From: Acidimicrobiales bacterium AG-410-I20 | Lineage (GTDB): Bacteria; Actinomycetota; Acidimicrobiia; Acidimicrobiales; MedAcidi-G1 | DNA: 32,875 nt | Direction: 5' to 3' | Assembly: GCA_949538625.1 (NCBI GenBank) | Contig: CATISD010000138.1 | Span: 1-32,875, forward strand | Shown here: positions 1 to 9,531 of the stretch, piece after piece | How positions within the stretch are numbered: position 1 is the first letter of the stretch | Layout of the letters: each line of letters starts with the position of its first letter | Made by a program: the position numbers and the translations under genes | Notes under the pieces: generated by a model | Told to the model about the DNA's origin: nothing | The model's database searches: none | What the model saw: the letters and a program-made list of their open reading frames with translations, nothing else

Positions 1-308
1 ACTTCACCGTGTGCGAAGTTAATGAAACCAAGTACGCCATAAACCATTGAGTAGCCCAAAGCAATCAACCCGTAGAAAACTCCTTGTGAGAGTCCTGATA
101 TAACTAAGCCTTTTATTTGGTCTCCTGACAGCCCAGTCGCTCCAGGATTACGCCACCTAGCAAACCAATTATCGGGTGCAATTTGTTGAGCCACAAAAGC
201 TAAGAAACCGATGGTTACAAGTCCAATCAGGAAAACTTTCACCACAAAGAGAAAGCGGTCAACTAGTGGAGTTCGTCTTTTCGATTTCCCCTCTATTACT
301 GAAGCCAC
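1..308 (-). CDS. Branched-chain amino acid-type ABC transporter permease (LivH-like), N-terminal part; truncated by the window edge
   Basis: Manual reverse-strand translation from a GTG at 306-308: VASVIEGKSKRRTPLVDRFLFVVKVFLIGL...SGLSQGVFYGLIALGYSMVYGVLGFINFAHGEV; the GYSMVYGVLGFINFAHGE motif is typical of LivH/LivM permeases. Not listed in the ORF track because it runs off the edge. Confidence 0.8.
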   Translation of the reverse strand, partial: MASVIEGKSKRRTPLVDRFLFVVKVFLIGLVTIGFLAFVAQQIAPDNWFARWRNPGATGLSGDQIKGLVISGLSQGVFYGLIALGYSMVYGVLGFINFAHGE

Positions 309-461
309 CGTTTTCCCTCTTTCATTGACTTGCTTTTAATTTATTGATTTCAATCTCTTACACCATAGAACGTGGTGAAAGACATAGAAAACTGTGATCA
401 CGGAACTTTAGCCGACATCAAGCCATTCTTGAACATTTTGCTTAGAGGTATAGGTACTTTT

Positions 462-1325
462 TTAAGGTTGAGCATGCTGCCAACCAAAGCGGCCCTTGAT
501 GCAAAGATGGCCTGAAGTCGTGGAATGGTCGGCCGGAGACGTTACTTTTACTATTCTTTCGTCTTGAACATGTAGCTCCAAGTTGCATCCAACCCCACAG
601 AATGAACAGACAGTCGTCGTGACTTCTTGGTCTTGTTCGCTCCAAGTTCCTGCTTCGCGCATGTCGTGTTCTGTCTTGAAAACAAGAGCGCCAGTTGGGC
701 AAACACCTATACAATTTCCGCAATAAACACAGGCTGAATCAGGCAAAGCAACATCAAACTCCGTTGAAATATGCGCATCAAATCCTCTTCCAGCTGTGGC
801 TATTGCAAATGTGTATTGGGCATCTTCTCCACATGCTTCAACACACTTATAGCAAAGAATGCATCGTTCATAATCTCTTACATATAGAGAGTCTTGAACT
901 TTTGGAGGTTGAGCGACAGTAGCTATTTCTGTTTTTTCTCCCATTCGGGCACTGTCCACCTCATAGTGTTCCATCCAATCTTTAACTTCTGATGTTGATC
1001 GATCCATTTCCACGGAAGAAGCCAAAAGTTCATAAACCATTTTTCTACTTTTTCTTACACGATCACTGTCGGTTGAAACTATCATTCCGTCTTCTATGGG
1101 CCGCGAACAAGATGGCACTAAAGTTCTTGAGCCTTCGACTTCTACTACACAAACTCGGCATACATTCACAGGAGTCAGATTTTCTGCCCAACACAAAGTT
1201 GGAGTGTCTATTCCCTCCTGCCTGCATGCATCTAAGATCGTTGACCCTTCAATTGCCTTTACCGGATTTCCGTCTATTTGTATTTCTATTTTGGAGCGTG
1301 GAGTTCCTACTGGTATTTCATTCAT
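462..1325 (-). CDS. Formate dehydrogenase Fe-S module: 2Fe-2S ferredoxin-like domain, two 4Fe-4S clusters and a C-terminal Molybdop-Fe4S4 domain (the N-terminal part of a normal FdhA)
   Basis: Start MNEIPVGTP (ATG 1323-1325) overlaps the upstream stop as ATGA. Cys motifs: CWAENLTPVNVCRVCVVE, CILCYKCVEACG, CVYCGNCIGVCP, then CSFCGVGCNLELHV...HLCIKGRFGWQHAQP, where the protein ends. Confidence 0.88.
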   Translation of the reverse strand: MNEIPVGTPRSKIEIQIDGNPVKAIEGSTILDACRQEGIDTPTLCWAENLTPVNVCRVCVVEVEGSRTLVPSCSRPIEDGMIVSTDSDRVRKSRKMVYELLASSVEMDRSTSEVKDWMEHYEVDSARMGEKTEIATVAQPPKVQDSLYVRDYERCILCYKCVEACGEDAQYTFAIATAGRGFDAHISTEFDVALPDSACVYCGNCIGVCPTGALVFKTEHDMREAGTWSEQDQEVTTTVCSFCGVGCNLELHVQDERIVKVTSPADHSTTSGHLCIKGRFGWQHAQP

Positions 1326-3127
1326 GTGGTTTTCTCCAATAAACCGAGATTCATAGCAGAAGTTATAGCTCCTGAAGCGGTGTGACCCAACCCGCAAATT
1401 GAAGCATCTTTCATAACGGTACTCAGATCTTCAAGAAGTTCTTCGTCCGAGGCAAAGGAAGTTCCTTGAGTGAATCGCGCGAGGACTTCTTCTTGCCGTA
1501 CTGTGCCGACACGACATGGGACACATTGCCCGCAAGATTCGTCTCGAAAGAACTCTGCAATTCGTCGAACTGTGTCAGGTAGGTCATCTGATTGATCAAA
1601 TACCATTACCACTCCAGAACCTAATGAAACTCCTGCCTCACGTGTGCCTTCTAGGGTTAATGGAAGATCTAAGTGTTCTGCAGTCACAAAACTTCCTGCC
1701 GCCCCACCAAGAAGTATCGCTTTTATTTCTTTTGAATCTTTCACTCCGCCTGCTGCCTTAATAGCTCCACCTAAAGTGATTCCGAATTCATGTTCGTAAA
1801 CACCTGGTTTTTCAACTCGACCGCTCAAACAAAAGAGCCGGGTCCCTGGTGAATTTTCTGTTCCTTGCATGGCGTAATTACTTCCGCCATTTCTCAAAAT
1901 TGGAAGAACGTTCACTAATGTTTCTACATTATTTATTGCTGTAGGTTCTCCGAATAATCCGTGTGTAGTCGGAAAAGGTGGTTTATTTCGTGGCTCGCCG
2001 CGGAATCCTTCAATGGAATTAAATAGAGCTGTTTCTTCCCCACAAATGTAGGCTCCGGCTCCTTTATAGAGGGAAATGTCAAAACTGAATCCTGATCCAG
2101 CTATATCGGAACCTAGTAGACCTTCTCTTTTCGCCTCTTCTATCGCATTTTCTAAATGTTCTTCAGCGACGGGATACTCGCCACGAAGGTATATCCATCC
2201 TTGTTCTGCTCCTATTGTGAATCCAGCTATGGTCATTGCCTCGACAACTGCAAATGGGTCTCCTTCCATAAGTGTGCGGTCTTTAAAAGTCCCTGGTTCT
2301 GACTCGTCAGCGTTGCAGACTACGTGACGTGGCCTTCCTTGTTCATTAGCTACAGCTCTCCATTTAACCCCGGTCGGGAAGGCCGCTCCCCCTCTTCCTG
2401 AAAGCTTTGAGAGCGTTACCTCCTCTATGACTTTGTCGGGACCAACATTCAAAGCGATTTTTAGTGCTTCATAACCACCTTTATCTTTGTATTCCTTGAG
2501 GCTTTTAGGATTCACTACTCCCACGCGTGAAAGTAAAGAAAGATTGTCTATTCCTTTTTGGGGAATTGTTACTTGCTCACTAGAGGCATTTTCTTTTAAA
2601 GCTTTATCAATATTGCTTACTGTTAATGGCTTTGTTGGCTCAGCAACGACAGCAAGGTCTTTTTCTTTAATGCGCTGTATCAAAACTGCTGGACCCCTTT
2701 CACACTGACCGAGGCAAGGACTCGCCTTTGCTTGATATCCGCTTTCCTTTAAATCTTTGATGAGTTCTTCTGCTCCCAGTAGCCGGCACGCTACGTCGTC
2801 ACAAACGTGTATCTGTTCATTTGCATCTGGGGCTTCATGTGAAAAAAGATGGTAAAAAGTTGCCACACCGTATGCCTCTGCAGGAGGAACGCTCAGAACT
2901 TTACATATGTAGTTGAGTCCTCCTGGGCTGATCCAGCCCGAAATATTCTGTAATTCATGAAGAGCAGGTAAAAGCAACCTTCTTCGATCTTTAGCGCGTG
3001 AACGTCCACCGACAATAAACCTTTCATTTACTTTGATTGAAGCGGGCCCTACCCCTGATATGAAATTATCGATGGCCTCTTGTTCTTTCGCAGTCGGTTC
3101 GTCTAACCCAAATTTAAGATCAGACAT
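1322..3127 (-). CDS. NuoE-NuoF fusion (NAD-linked diaphorase subunit of formate dehydrogenase, FdsGB/HoxF-like)
   Basis: NuoE-like 2Fe-2S part (CDDVACRLLG...CLGQCERGPAVLI) followed by NuoF (SGRGGAAFPTGVKW, GAGAYICGEETALFNSIEG, ESCGQCVPCRVGT). Start MSDLKFG overlaps the fdhA stop by 8 nt (ATGTCTGA). Confidence 0.9.
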   Translation of the reverse strand: MSDLKFGLDEPTAKEQEAIDNFISGVGPASIKVNERFIVGGRSRAKDRRRLLLPALHELQNISGWISPGGLNYICKVLSVPPAEAYGVATFYHLFSHEAPDANEQIHVCDDVACRLLGAEELIKDLKESGYQAKASPCLGQCERGPAVLIQRIKEKDLAVVAEPTKPLTVSNIDKALKENASSEQVTIPQKGIDNLSLLSRVGVVNPKSLKEYKDKGGYEALKIALNVGPDKVIEEVTLSKLSGRGGAAFPTGVKWRAVANEQGRPRHVVCNADESEPGTFKDRTLMEGDPFAVVEAMTIAGFTIGAEQGWIYLRGEYPVAEEHLENAIEEAKREGLLGSDIAGSGFSFDISLYKGAGAYICGEETALFNSIEGFRGEPRNKPPFPTTHGLFGEPTAINNVETLVNVLPILRNGGSNYAMQGTENSPGTRLFCLSGRVEKPGVYEHEFGITLGGAIKAAGGVKDSKEIKAILLGGAAGSFVTAEHLDLPLTLEGTREAGVSLGSGVVMVFDQSDDLPDTVRRIAEFFRDESCGQCVPCRVGTVRQEEVLARFTQGTSFASDEELLEDLSTVMKDASICGLGHTASGAITSAMNLGLLEKTT

Positions 3128-5021
3128 TGGCCATACTTTCAATCTTTTCAATTCTTATGGCTGCTGCCTTAAACTCTGCTGTTCCAGACTTACTATCCCA
3201 TGCATCACTCGTTAATTGATTAATGTCAACCAATTCCGGAAAATGAAATGTCGTGAAGGCAAGACCGACTTGAAGATCTTCATCAATTTCGATTCTCATC
3301 AATATCGAACCTCTTCGCGAAGACACTCTCACAGTTTCTCCCTCTTCAACACCAAGTTTCAGAGAATCCTCAGAAGAAATTTCTAGAGCATCACCAGAGC
3401 GAATCGGAGAGTCAAATTTGTCAGTTTGAACTCCAGTGTTAAAGGAATCTAAAACTCGTCCTGTGGTTAAACGTATAGGGAATTCATCGGTTAATTTATC
3501 TACTGGAGGTCGATGATCAACACAAGAAAACGGTGCCCTTTTCCCTACTACTGGTCTTTCCCACAAGCGCCCATGAAGATATGTGCTACCGGGGTGCTCT
3601 TCATCAGGGCAAGGCCATTGAATACCTCCCATTTCTTCCAAACGTTTCCAAGACATTCCTGCATGCATAGGTGAAAGAGTCCGTAATTCTTCCCATAATT
3701 CTTCTGGTGTTGGTTGACCCCAGTTTTCTGATCCCATCCTTATAGCCATTTCAGAAATTATTTCCACTTCCTGTTTTGCCTGACCCGGAGGAGGGACAGC
3801 AGCTCGAACACGTTGCACCCGACGTTCGCTTGAGGTTGCTGTTCCTTCAGATTCGGCCCAGCCGAGTGCCGCTGGAAAAACTACATCTGCCATTTGGGCA
3901 GTTCGAGTCATGAATACGTCTTGAACTACGAGCATGTCTAAGCGCTTTAACATCTCACGAGCGTGCTTAACGTCTGCTTCTGAATCTGCAGGATTTTCTC
4001 CAATTACCCATACTGCTTTTAGTTTGTCCTGTCCCATAGCTTCAAACATTTGAGTCAAATTGAGACCAGGTTCACCGGTAAATTCCGATCCCCAAGCATC
4101 CTCAAATTTGGCTCTTATTTCATCATCATTTACATCCTGAAATCCAGGTAATTTATTCGGTAGCGCCCCCATATCTCCGCCACCTTGAACATTGTTCTGC
4201 CCTCGTAATGGGACTAAACCAGAACCAGGCCTTCCGACATGCCCTGTTAAAAGTGCAAGGTTTGATAGTGCAAGAACGTTGTCTACTCCGGTGTGATGTT
4301 CTGTGATTCCTAGAGTCCAGAGAATTTGAGCGGTTGGAGCATTTGCGTAGCCGTGTGCAAGATCTTTTATTGCTTCACTTGGAACTCCTGTTATTTCAGA
4401 AGTGATTTCCAAAGTCCATGGGTCTACATGAGCTTTAAATTCTTCGTAACCAGTTGTGGCGTGACGAATAAATTCTTCATTAACTAGGTCTGAATGAATA
4501 ATTTCTCGCGCGACCCCATTAGCTAATGCAATATCAGTTCCTACGTTCAAACCTAACCATGCATCTGCGAACTTCGCGGAAGAAGTGAAACGAGGATCAA
4601 CGGCCCACATTTTGGCCCCGTTATTCAATCCTTTAAGTACATGATGAAAAAATATTGGATGGGCTTCACGAGCATTTGAACCCCATAGCAAAATTGCGTC
4701 GACATCTTCTACTTCGACATACGACGAAGTTCCTCCTCCTGCTCCAAAGACTGTCGCCAGACCGACGACACTAGGAGCATGTCAAGTTCGATTACAGCTA
4801 TCGATGTTATTTGAACCAATAACCGAACGAGAAAAACGTTGAGCAGCGTAGTTCACCTCATTGGTCGTCTTAGAGCAACTAAACAAGCCGAAAGATTCAG
4901 GGCCATGCTCTGAAAGAACTTTCTTAAAGCCTGAAGATGCTCGATCTAGGGCTTCACCCCACGTTGCTTCACGCAGCTTTCCGTTGTCTCGTACCATTGG
5001 CATTGTGAGTCGTCCACTCAT
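3120..5021 (-). CDS. fdhA: Formate dehydrogenase catalytic (molybdopterin) subunit, predicted selenoprotein; UGA at 4782-4784 read as Sec; lacks its own Fe4S4 domain
   Basis: Track ORFs 4782..5021 and 3120..4691 are in one frame and separated only by TGA. Combined translation ...VIGSNNIDSCNRT-U-HAPSVVGLATVFGAGGGTSSYVEVEDVDAILLWGSNAREAHP... matches the catalytic-loop position (Sec/Cys followed by H) of FDH. 633 residues including Sec. Confidence 0.9.
4752..4770 (-). promoter_or_regulatory. Predicted bacterial SECIS element within the fdhA coding sequence
   Basis: RNA sense UGUCGUCGGUCUGGCGACA: 5-bp stem UGUCG/CGACA extendable by U-G and C-G to a GGUCU loop. It begins 11 nt after UGA. The GGUCU loop and 11-nt spacing match the remembered E. 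coli fdhF SECIS (UGA-N11-GGUUGCAGGUCUGCACC). Confidence 0.8.
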
Positions 5022-5093
5022 ATGCGCTCCTTAACTATTAATAGATTAAAAAGATAGAAATCTACACGAACAAAACTACTACGTAATTTTGAA

Positions 5094-6320
5094 TTATTTT
5101 TCTATCTCAGACAGTATTAATTTACGGCGTTCATTACCTTCAAGTAAACGTATCCGTGAACGTAACTCATCTCGGTCGATATAGCACCCACGAAGATGAC
5201 GTTTTCCGCTTTTTGCTTCAAACGCAGTTCTTCCATGTAAAACTCGCCGGTTATCAAAGATCATGCAATCACCGGGTTCAAGGCGGAATTTGATTTGGAA
5301 TTTCGGGTCATGACTTGTTGCCTCAAATATTCGATAGGCCTCATACATATCATCCATTAATTCAGCTGGAGCTTGTAGGGGGTATCTAAGCCAACTACCA
5401 GCTCGTACCTCTGAATATTCTCCCATTTGGTCTAAGCCAATCATTGGAGCTCGCCATCGGTAATCACTGGTTCGACTTCGATTGGCAAAATCCCAAGGGA
5501 CCGTGGTGAGTAAATTATAAGATTTTGGATGTTTTTCCCGAATTTCTTCTGCTACACGAAAACCGTCAACGAGGATGCTGTTCCCTCCTTGTACGTCATT
5601 CATTAGACAATGTAATAGTTGCATACCGGGTTGATATTCACGAGTGGGTAGATCTGTATGTGGCGGCAATTCAAGCCCTGTGTTGGAATTACTTACGGGG
5701 TCAAAGTCAACTTGCACATCAAACAAATCTCCAAAATTAGAGTGCCTTACTACTCCAATCCGATTTGCTACTTCGCCCACAGCTAGGTCCTCAGGCGGCA
5801 CGGCATGAATTAAAGCACAACCTGTAGTTTGTATTGATTGAAGCCATTGCAATTCAATATTTTCATCACTGCATATGTTGGCCCAAGTGTATTCATCTGG
5901 TTTTTCTCGAGTGGAAGCGTCCCATATTTCTTTCTGCTCGTTTAGATCAGAAGATTTTTTGTTTGAGTAACAATGTGCCTTAAGCCATCCAGGGTGAAAA
6001 ACGCTTTCATGTTCTTCGGGCTGCCATTGAACGACTAACGCCCCATCCGAAGTTACGTCAGCTTTAGAAGGTTTTAAATCCTTGGGAGCATTAACGATTT
6101 CAAAAGTTTGTTCAAGCGTGTAGGGGTGCACACAGCACGGACAGTTATCACGTAACCAAAAAAAATGGAAATCACTTGCTTCTTCGTTGCTCCAGTTCAC
6201 TTTAATTGTTCGTTCAGCAATTTTTACTGAAACGATCTCAGCGACGATTGGATAAAGATAAAAATCTCCGGTAGGTAGGTCATAAGGAGCAGGAAGTATT
6301 TCTCTTTCTTCAGGGTCCAT
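5094..6320 (-). CDS. Gamma-butyrobetaine dioxygenase-like (BBOX/TauD family with DUF971-type N-terminal Zn domain)
   Basis: N-terminal FFWLRDNCPCCVHPYTLEQ; Fe(II)/2OG core with LPPHTDLPTREYQPGMQLLHCL and MIFDNRRVLHGRTAF. Adjacent to carnitine dehydrogenase. Confidence 0.85.
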   Translation of the reverse strand: MDPEEREILPAPYDLPTGDFYLYPIVAEIVSVKIAERTIKVNWSNEEASDFHFFWLRDNCPCCVHPYTLEQTFEIVNAPKDLKPSKADVTSDGALVVQWQPEEHESVFHPGWLKAHCYSNKKSSDLNEQKEIWDASTREKPDEYTWANICSDENIELQWLQSIQTTGCALIHAVPPEDLAVGEVANRIGVVRHSNFGDLFDVQVDFDPVSNSNTGLELPPHTDLPTREYQPGMQLLHCLMNDVQGGNSILVDGFRVAEEIREKHPKSYNLLTTVPWDFANRSRTSDYRWRAPMIGLDQMGEYSEVRAGSWLRYPLQAPAELMDDMYEAYRIFEATSHDPKFQIKFRLEPGDCMIFDNRRVLHGRTAFEAKSGKRHLRGCYIDRDELRSRIRLLEGNERRKLILSEIEK

Positions 6321-7281
6321 TTTTGGAACCTTTCCCTGGAGTCCCTGCTCCTGATTCTCGTAGTGCTTTTATGACTGCGACTAATCCCCTATCTCTTTCA
6401 TTCACCAAATCAGCCACTTTTCGTCCCGCAGCCTCTTCTTCGCATCCATCTACTACTGCATCGCGTAACTCTTTAGTTAACTCTGGTGCTTCTAGACGTG
6501 TCCAAGGAGACTTTAAGGATGGTCCGAAGTGGTCAAGCATATGTGCCATTCCGCCTTCGCCTCCGGCTAGGTGGAAGGTCAACATTGGGCCCATCAATGC
6601 CCAGCGTAAACCTGGACCTGCGGTGATTGCTAGATCTAGTTGTTCTACCGTCGCTTCTCCATTCGCTACCATGTGCAAGGCTTCTCGCCACATCGCCTCT
6701 TGTAACCGATCAGAAACAAAACCATCGACTTCTTTATCAAGCCGTAAGACGAGTTTTCCAGTTGACTCATATATTTCTTGAGCTTTCATTAAACTTTTTG
6801 GAGACGTATTGGGGCCTCCCACCACTTCAACTAGAGGCAACAAGTACACCGGATTGAAGGGATGTCCTACAACAACTCGTTCAGGGTGCTTTTTGCATCG
6901 TTCAGTCATATCACTAATTAAATACCCAGAAGTAGAGGAAGCTATAACAACATCACTAGAACAAATCGTGTCTAATTCTGCAAGAAGATCCATTTTTAAC
7001 TCAAGACGCTCGGGGGCATTTTCCTGGACTAAACATGCTCCTTTAATAGCCTGTTCTATTGTTTCACAAACGACAAAGTTCTCTCGATCAGCTTCTTCTG
7101 GCAAACCTAAATCAGTCATGGCTGGCCAAGCAAGATCTAAAAAAGAATTAAGCCTTTCTTCAACTCCGTCAACTGGATCCCAGACTCGAACATCATAGCC
7201 TTGCCCTAAAAAATGAGTTGCCCATCCGCATCCAATAACTCCCATTCCAATACAAGCAATTGTTCTTTTTTCTTCGCTCAT
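6310..7281 (-). CDS. L-carnitine dehydrogenase (3-hydroxyacyl-CoA dehydrogenase family)
   Basis: N-terminal Rossmann motif IACIGMGVIGCGWATHFLGQGYDVRVWDP; NAPERLELK; GHPFNPVYLLPLVEVVGG; context with BBOX and BKACE. Confidence 0.85.
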   Translation of the reverse strand: MSEEKRTIACIGMGVIGCGWATHFLGQGYDVRVWDPVDGVEERLNSFLDLAWPAMTDLGLPEEADRENFVVCETIEQAIKGACLVQENAPERLELKMDLLAELDTICSSDVVIASSTSGYLISDMTERCKKHPERVVVGHPFNPVYLLPLVEVVGGPNTSPKSLMKAQEIYESTGKLVLRLDKEVDGFVSDRLQEAMWREALHMVANGEATVEQLDLAITAGPGLRWALMGPMLTFHLAGGEGGMAHMLDHFGPSLKSPWTRLEAPELTKELRDAVVDGCEEEAAGRKVADLVNERDRGLVAVIKALRESGAGTPGKGSKNGP

Positions 7282-8174
7282 CGCTTGAGTTGTAATGTTT
7301 CTCTCGCTTCAGCTGGGCTTTGAACTGAGGCCCCCATCAAATCAATAATCTGGCATGCCTTAGCGACTAAGGACGCATTTGTAGCCAGTACTCCACGCTC
7401 CAGATAAAGGTTGTCTTCTAATCCCACCCGTACATGACCTCCAAGCATTATGGATTGAGCCACCATAGGCATTTGCATAGCCCCTAACCCAAATGAGGTG
7501 AACTCGGCCTCATCAGGCAAACGGCTTACCATCGCCTGCAGGATTCCAATATCCATAGGTGTTCCATATGGGATCGAAAGACATAATTGAATCCAGTAAG
7601 GAGCATCAACGATGCCTTCTGAGATCATTGTTTCTGCGAACCATAAGCCCCCTGTATCAAAAACTTCTAATTCGGGTTTTACGCCTAATTCCTGAACGCG
7701 TTCTGCCATGATTCTTAGCATTGACGGAGTTGAAATATAGACCTCATTGTCATCGCCAAAGTTAAGAGATCCACAGTCAAGAGACGTAATATCAGGATGA
7801 ATAACTTCAACGTGACTTAATCGCTCACGCCCCCCGACAAGATCAGTTCCTGGTTGCCAGTCCATAGGATTGTCATCTGGCCCAACATTGAGGTCTCCTC
7901 CCATCCCTGAAGTGAGATTAACGATGACTTCCTTATTCTTGTCTCGTATTCTCTCTACTACTTCTTCGTAATGAGCAACATTTCGTGTTCCTTTTCCAGT
8001 TTCTATATCTCTGACATGACAGTGAACGATTGTTGCGCCTGCTTCCGCTGCCTCTAAAGCAGAGTTCGCTATTTGTTCTGGAGTAACCGGAACTTCTGGA
8101 CTCTTTCCGGTGGTATCACCTGCTCCTGTAATTGCACAAGTCACAATCACATTTCGGTTCATTGAACGACTCAT
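7278..8174 (-). CDS. Beta-keto acid cleavage enzyme (BKACE/DUF849), probable 3-dehydrocarnitine cleavage enzyme
   Basis: MNRNVIVTCAITGAGDTTGKSPEVPVTPEQIANSALEAAEAGATIVHCHVRD; GGHVRVGLEDNLYL near the C terminus; RBS ggagggg before ATG at 8174; ATGA overlap with the next gene. Confidence 0.87.
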   Translation of the reverse strand: MSRSMNRNVIVTCAITGAGDTTGKSPEVPVTPEQIANSALEAAEAGATIVHCHVRDIETGKGTRNVAHYEEVVERIRDKNKEVIVNLTSGMGGDLNVGPDDNPMDWQPGTDLVGGRERLSHVEVIHPDITSLDCGSLNFGDDNEVYISTPSMLRIMAERVQELGVKPELEVFDTGGLWFAETMISEGIVDAPYWIQLCLSIPYGTPMDIGILQAMVSRLPDEAEFTSFGLGAMQMPMVAQSIMLGGHVRVGLEDNLYLERGVLATNASLVAKACQIIDLMGASVQSPAEARETLQLKR

Positions 8175-8322
8175 TTCCCCTCCAATTAGTAATCAACTAA
8201 CTGTTTTAATTGATTATTTTTGCCTTTTTTAGTGATTTTGCATAGAGTTTTAAGACCCTTATCCGCAGAGGATACCCTGTAGCCCGCCATTGTGCCGGTT
8301 CCGGCGTACCAAAAGGAAAGAT

Positions 8323-9531
8323 ATGAAAATTTTATTTGCAGATGCTCTCCCAGAGTCCCACATTGATATTTTGCGCCAGCGCGGTGATGAGTGCGTAGTT
8401 GAGCCAGACATAGGTACTGAAGATCTCCCGAATGCACTTGAGGGTATTGATGTACTCGTTGTAAGAAGTACCAAAGTTACTGCTGAGGCAATTGCAAGCA
8501 GTGACCAACTCTCCCTAATCGTGAGATCTGGTGCAGGGACTAACACTATTGATTGTCAAGCAGCAGCTAATGCCGGAATTTATGTTTGTAATGTTCCTGG
8601 AACTAATGCTGTAGCTGTTGCTGAGCTCACTCTTGGACTTTTGCTCGCTATTGACCGTCATATTGCAGACTGTGTTGCAGACCTTCGAGACGGCCAATGG
8701 AACAAGAAAAAGTACAGTGAGGCAGAAGGCTTATTCGGGAAGACTTTGGGGATAATCGGAGTTGGAGAAATTGGTCTTGCAGTGGCTGAAAGAGCTCGTT
8801 CTTTTGGGATGTCAGTCATTGCTGTAAGAAACCCAAACCGTCGTGTAGATATTGAATCTAGAATCCGTTCCGTCGGTATTCGTCTTGTTGATGATCAAGA
8901 AACCTTGCTGTCAGAATCAGATGTTGTATCTATTCATGTTCCGGGTGGTGAAAGCACAGAAGGCTTAGTTAACGCCGACTTTCTTAACCAGATGCAAGAT
9001 GGAAGTGTTCTCTTGAATACAAGTCGTGGTGAAGTAGTTAACGAAGAAGCTTTATTAACCGCTTTGGAGGCTAAAAATATGCGTGCGGGACTTGATGTAT
9101 TTTGTGATGAACCCAAAGCTGGTACATCTAAATTTAACTCTCCTCTTGCATCTCATCCGAGAGTAGTTGGTTCTCACCATATTGGTGCTTCTACCAAACA
9201 AGCTCAAGACGCAACTTCTAATGGAACTATTGAAGTAATTGAGGGTTATCGAAATGGTGAGGTAATAAATTGCGTGAATATGGCCACTTCACGAATAGGA
9301 ACAGCTTCAATCACCGTTCGGCACTTTGATCAAGTTGGGGTTTTGGCGGAGGTTTTTCGTGTTCTGAGGAATGCCAAAATTAACGTTCAAACCGTTAAGA
9401 ATAATGTTTTTCTTGGTGCTAACTCAGCAGTAGCTGTATTAGATGTATCGGGCAAACTCACCCCAGAAATTTGTGAAGAATTACGTGGCCTTGAACATGT
9501 AATACAAATCCAAGTAGCGGAACACGAATAG
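8323..9531 (+). CDS. serA: D-3-phosphoglycerate dehydrogenase-like 2-hydroxyacid dehydrogenase with C-terminal ACT domain
   Basis: MKILFADALPESHIDIL...; VVRSGAGTNTID; LGIIGVGEIGLAVAERARSFGM; LLNTSRGEVVNEEAL; C-terminal ACT-like ITVRHFDQVGVLAEVFRVLRNAKINVQ. RBS aaggaaag. Confidence 0.82.
   Translation: MKILFADALPESHIDILRQRGDECVVEPDIGTEDLPNALEGIDVLVVRSTKVTAEAIASSDQLSLIVRSGAGTNTIDCQAAANAGIYVCNVPGTNAVAVAELTLGLLLAIDRHIADCVADLRDGQWNKKKYSEAEGLFGKTLGIIGVGEIGLAVAERARSFGMSVIAVRNPNRRVDIESRIRSVGIRLVDDQETLLSESDVVSIHVPGGESTEGLVNADFLNQMQDGSVLLNTSRGEVVNEEALLTALEAKNMRAGLDVFCDEPKAGTSKFNSPLASHPRVVGSHHIGASTKQAQDATSNGTIEVIEGYRNGEVINCVNMATSRIGTASITVRHFDQVGVLAEVFRVLRNAKINVQTVKNNVFLGANSAVAVLDVSGKLTPEICEELRGLEHVIQIQVAEHE

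Noticed and set aside
4782-4784. In-frame TGA interpreted as a pseudogene or frameshift in fdhA
   Set aside because: Frame is unchanged on both sides, flanking protein is intact, the stop sits exactly at the Sec/Cys catalytic position and a SECIS-like hairpin follows at the expected spacing.
6323-7198. Plus-strand ORFs of 152 aa and 129 aa opposite the carnitine dehydrogenase
   Set aside because: Antisense shadows of a well-supported gene with no recognisable domain.
8190-8216. TAATCAA-N13-TTGATTA inverted repeat in the divergent BKACE/serA promoter region
   Set aside because: AT-rich 7-bp arms with a long loop in an AT-rich intergenic region; could arise by chance and no second copy was found.
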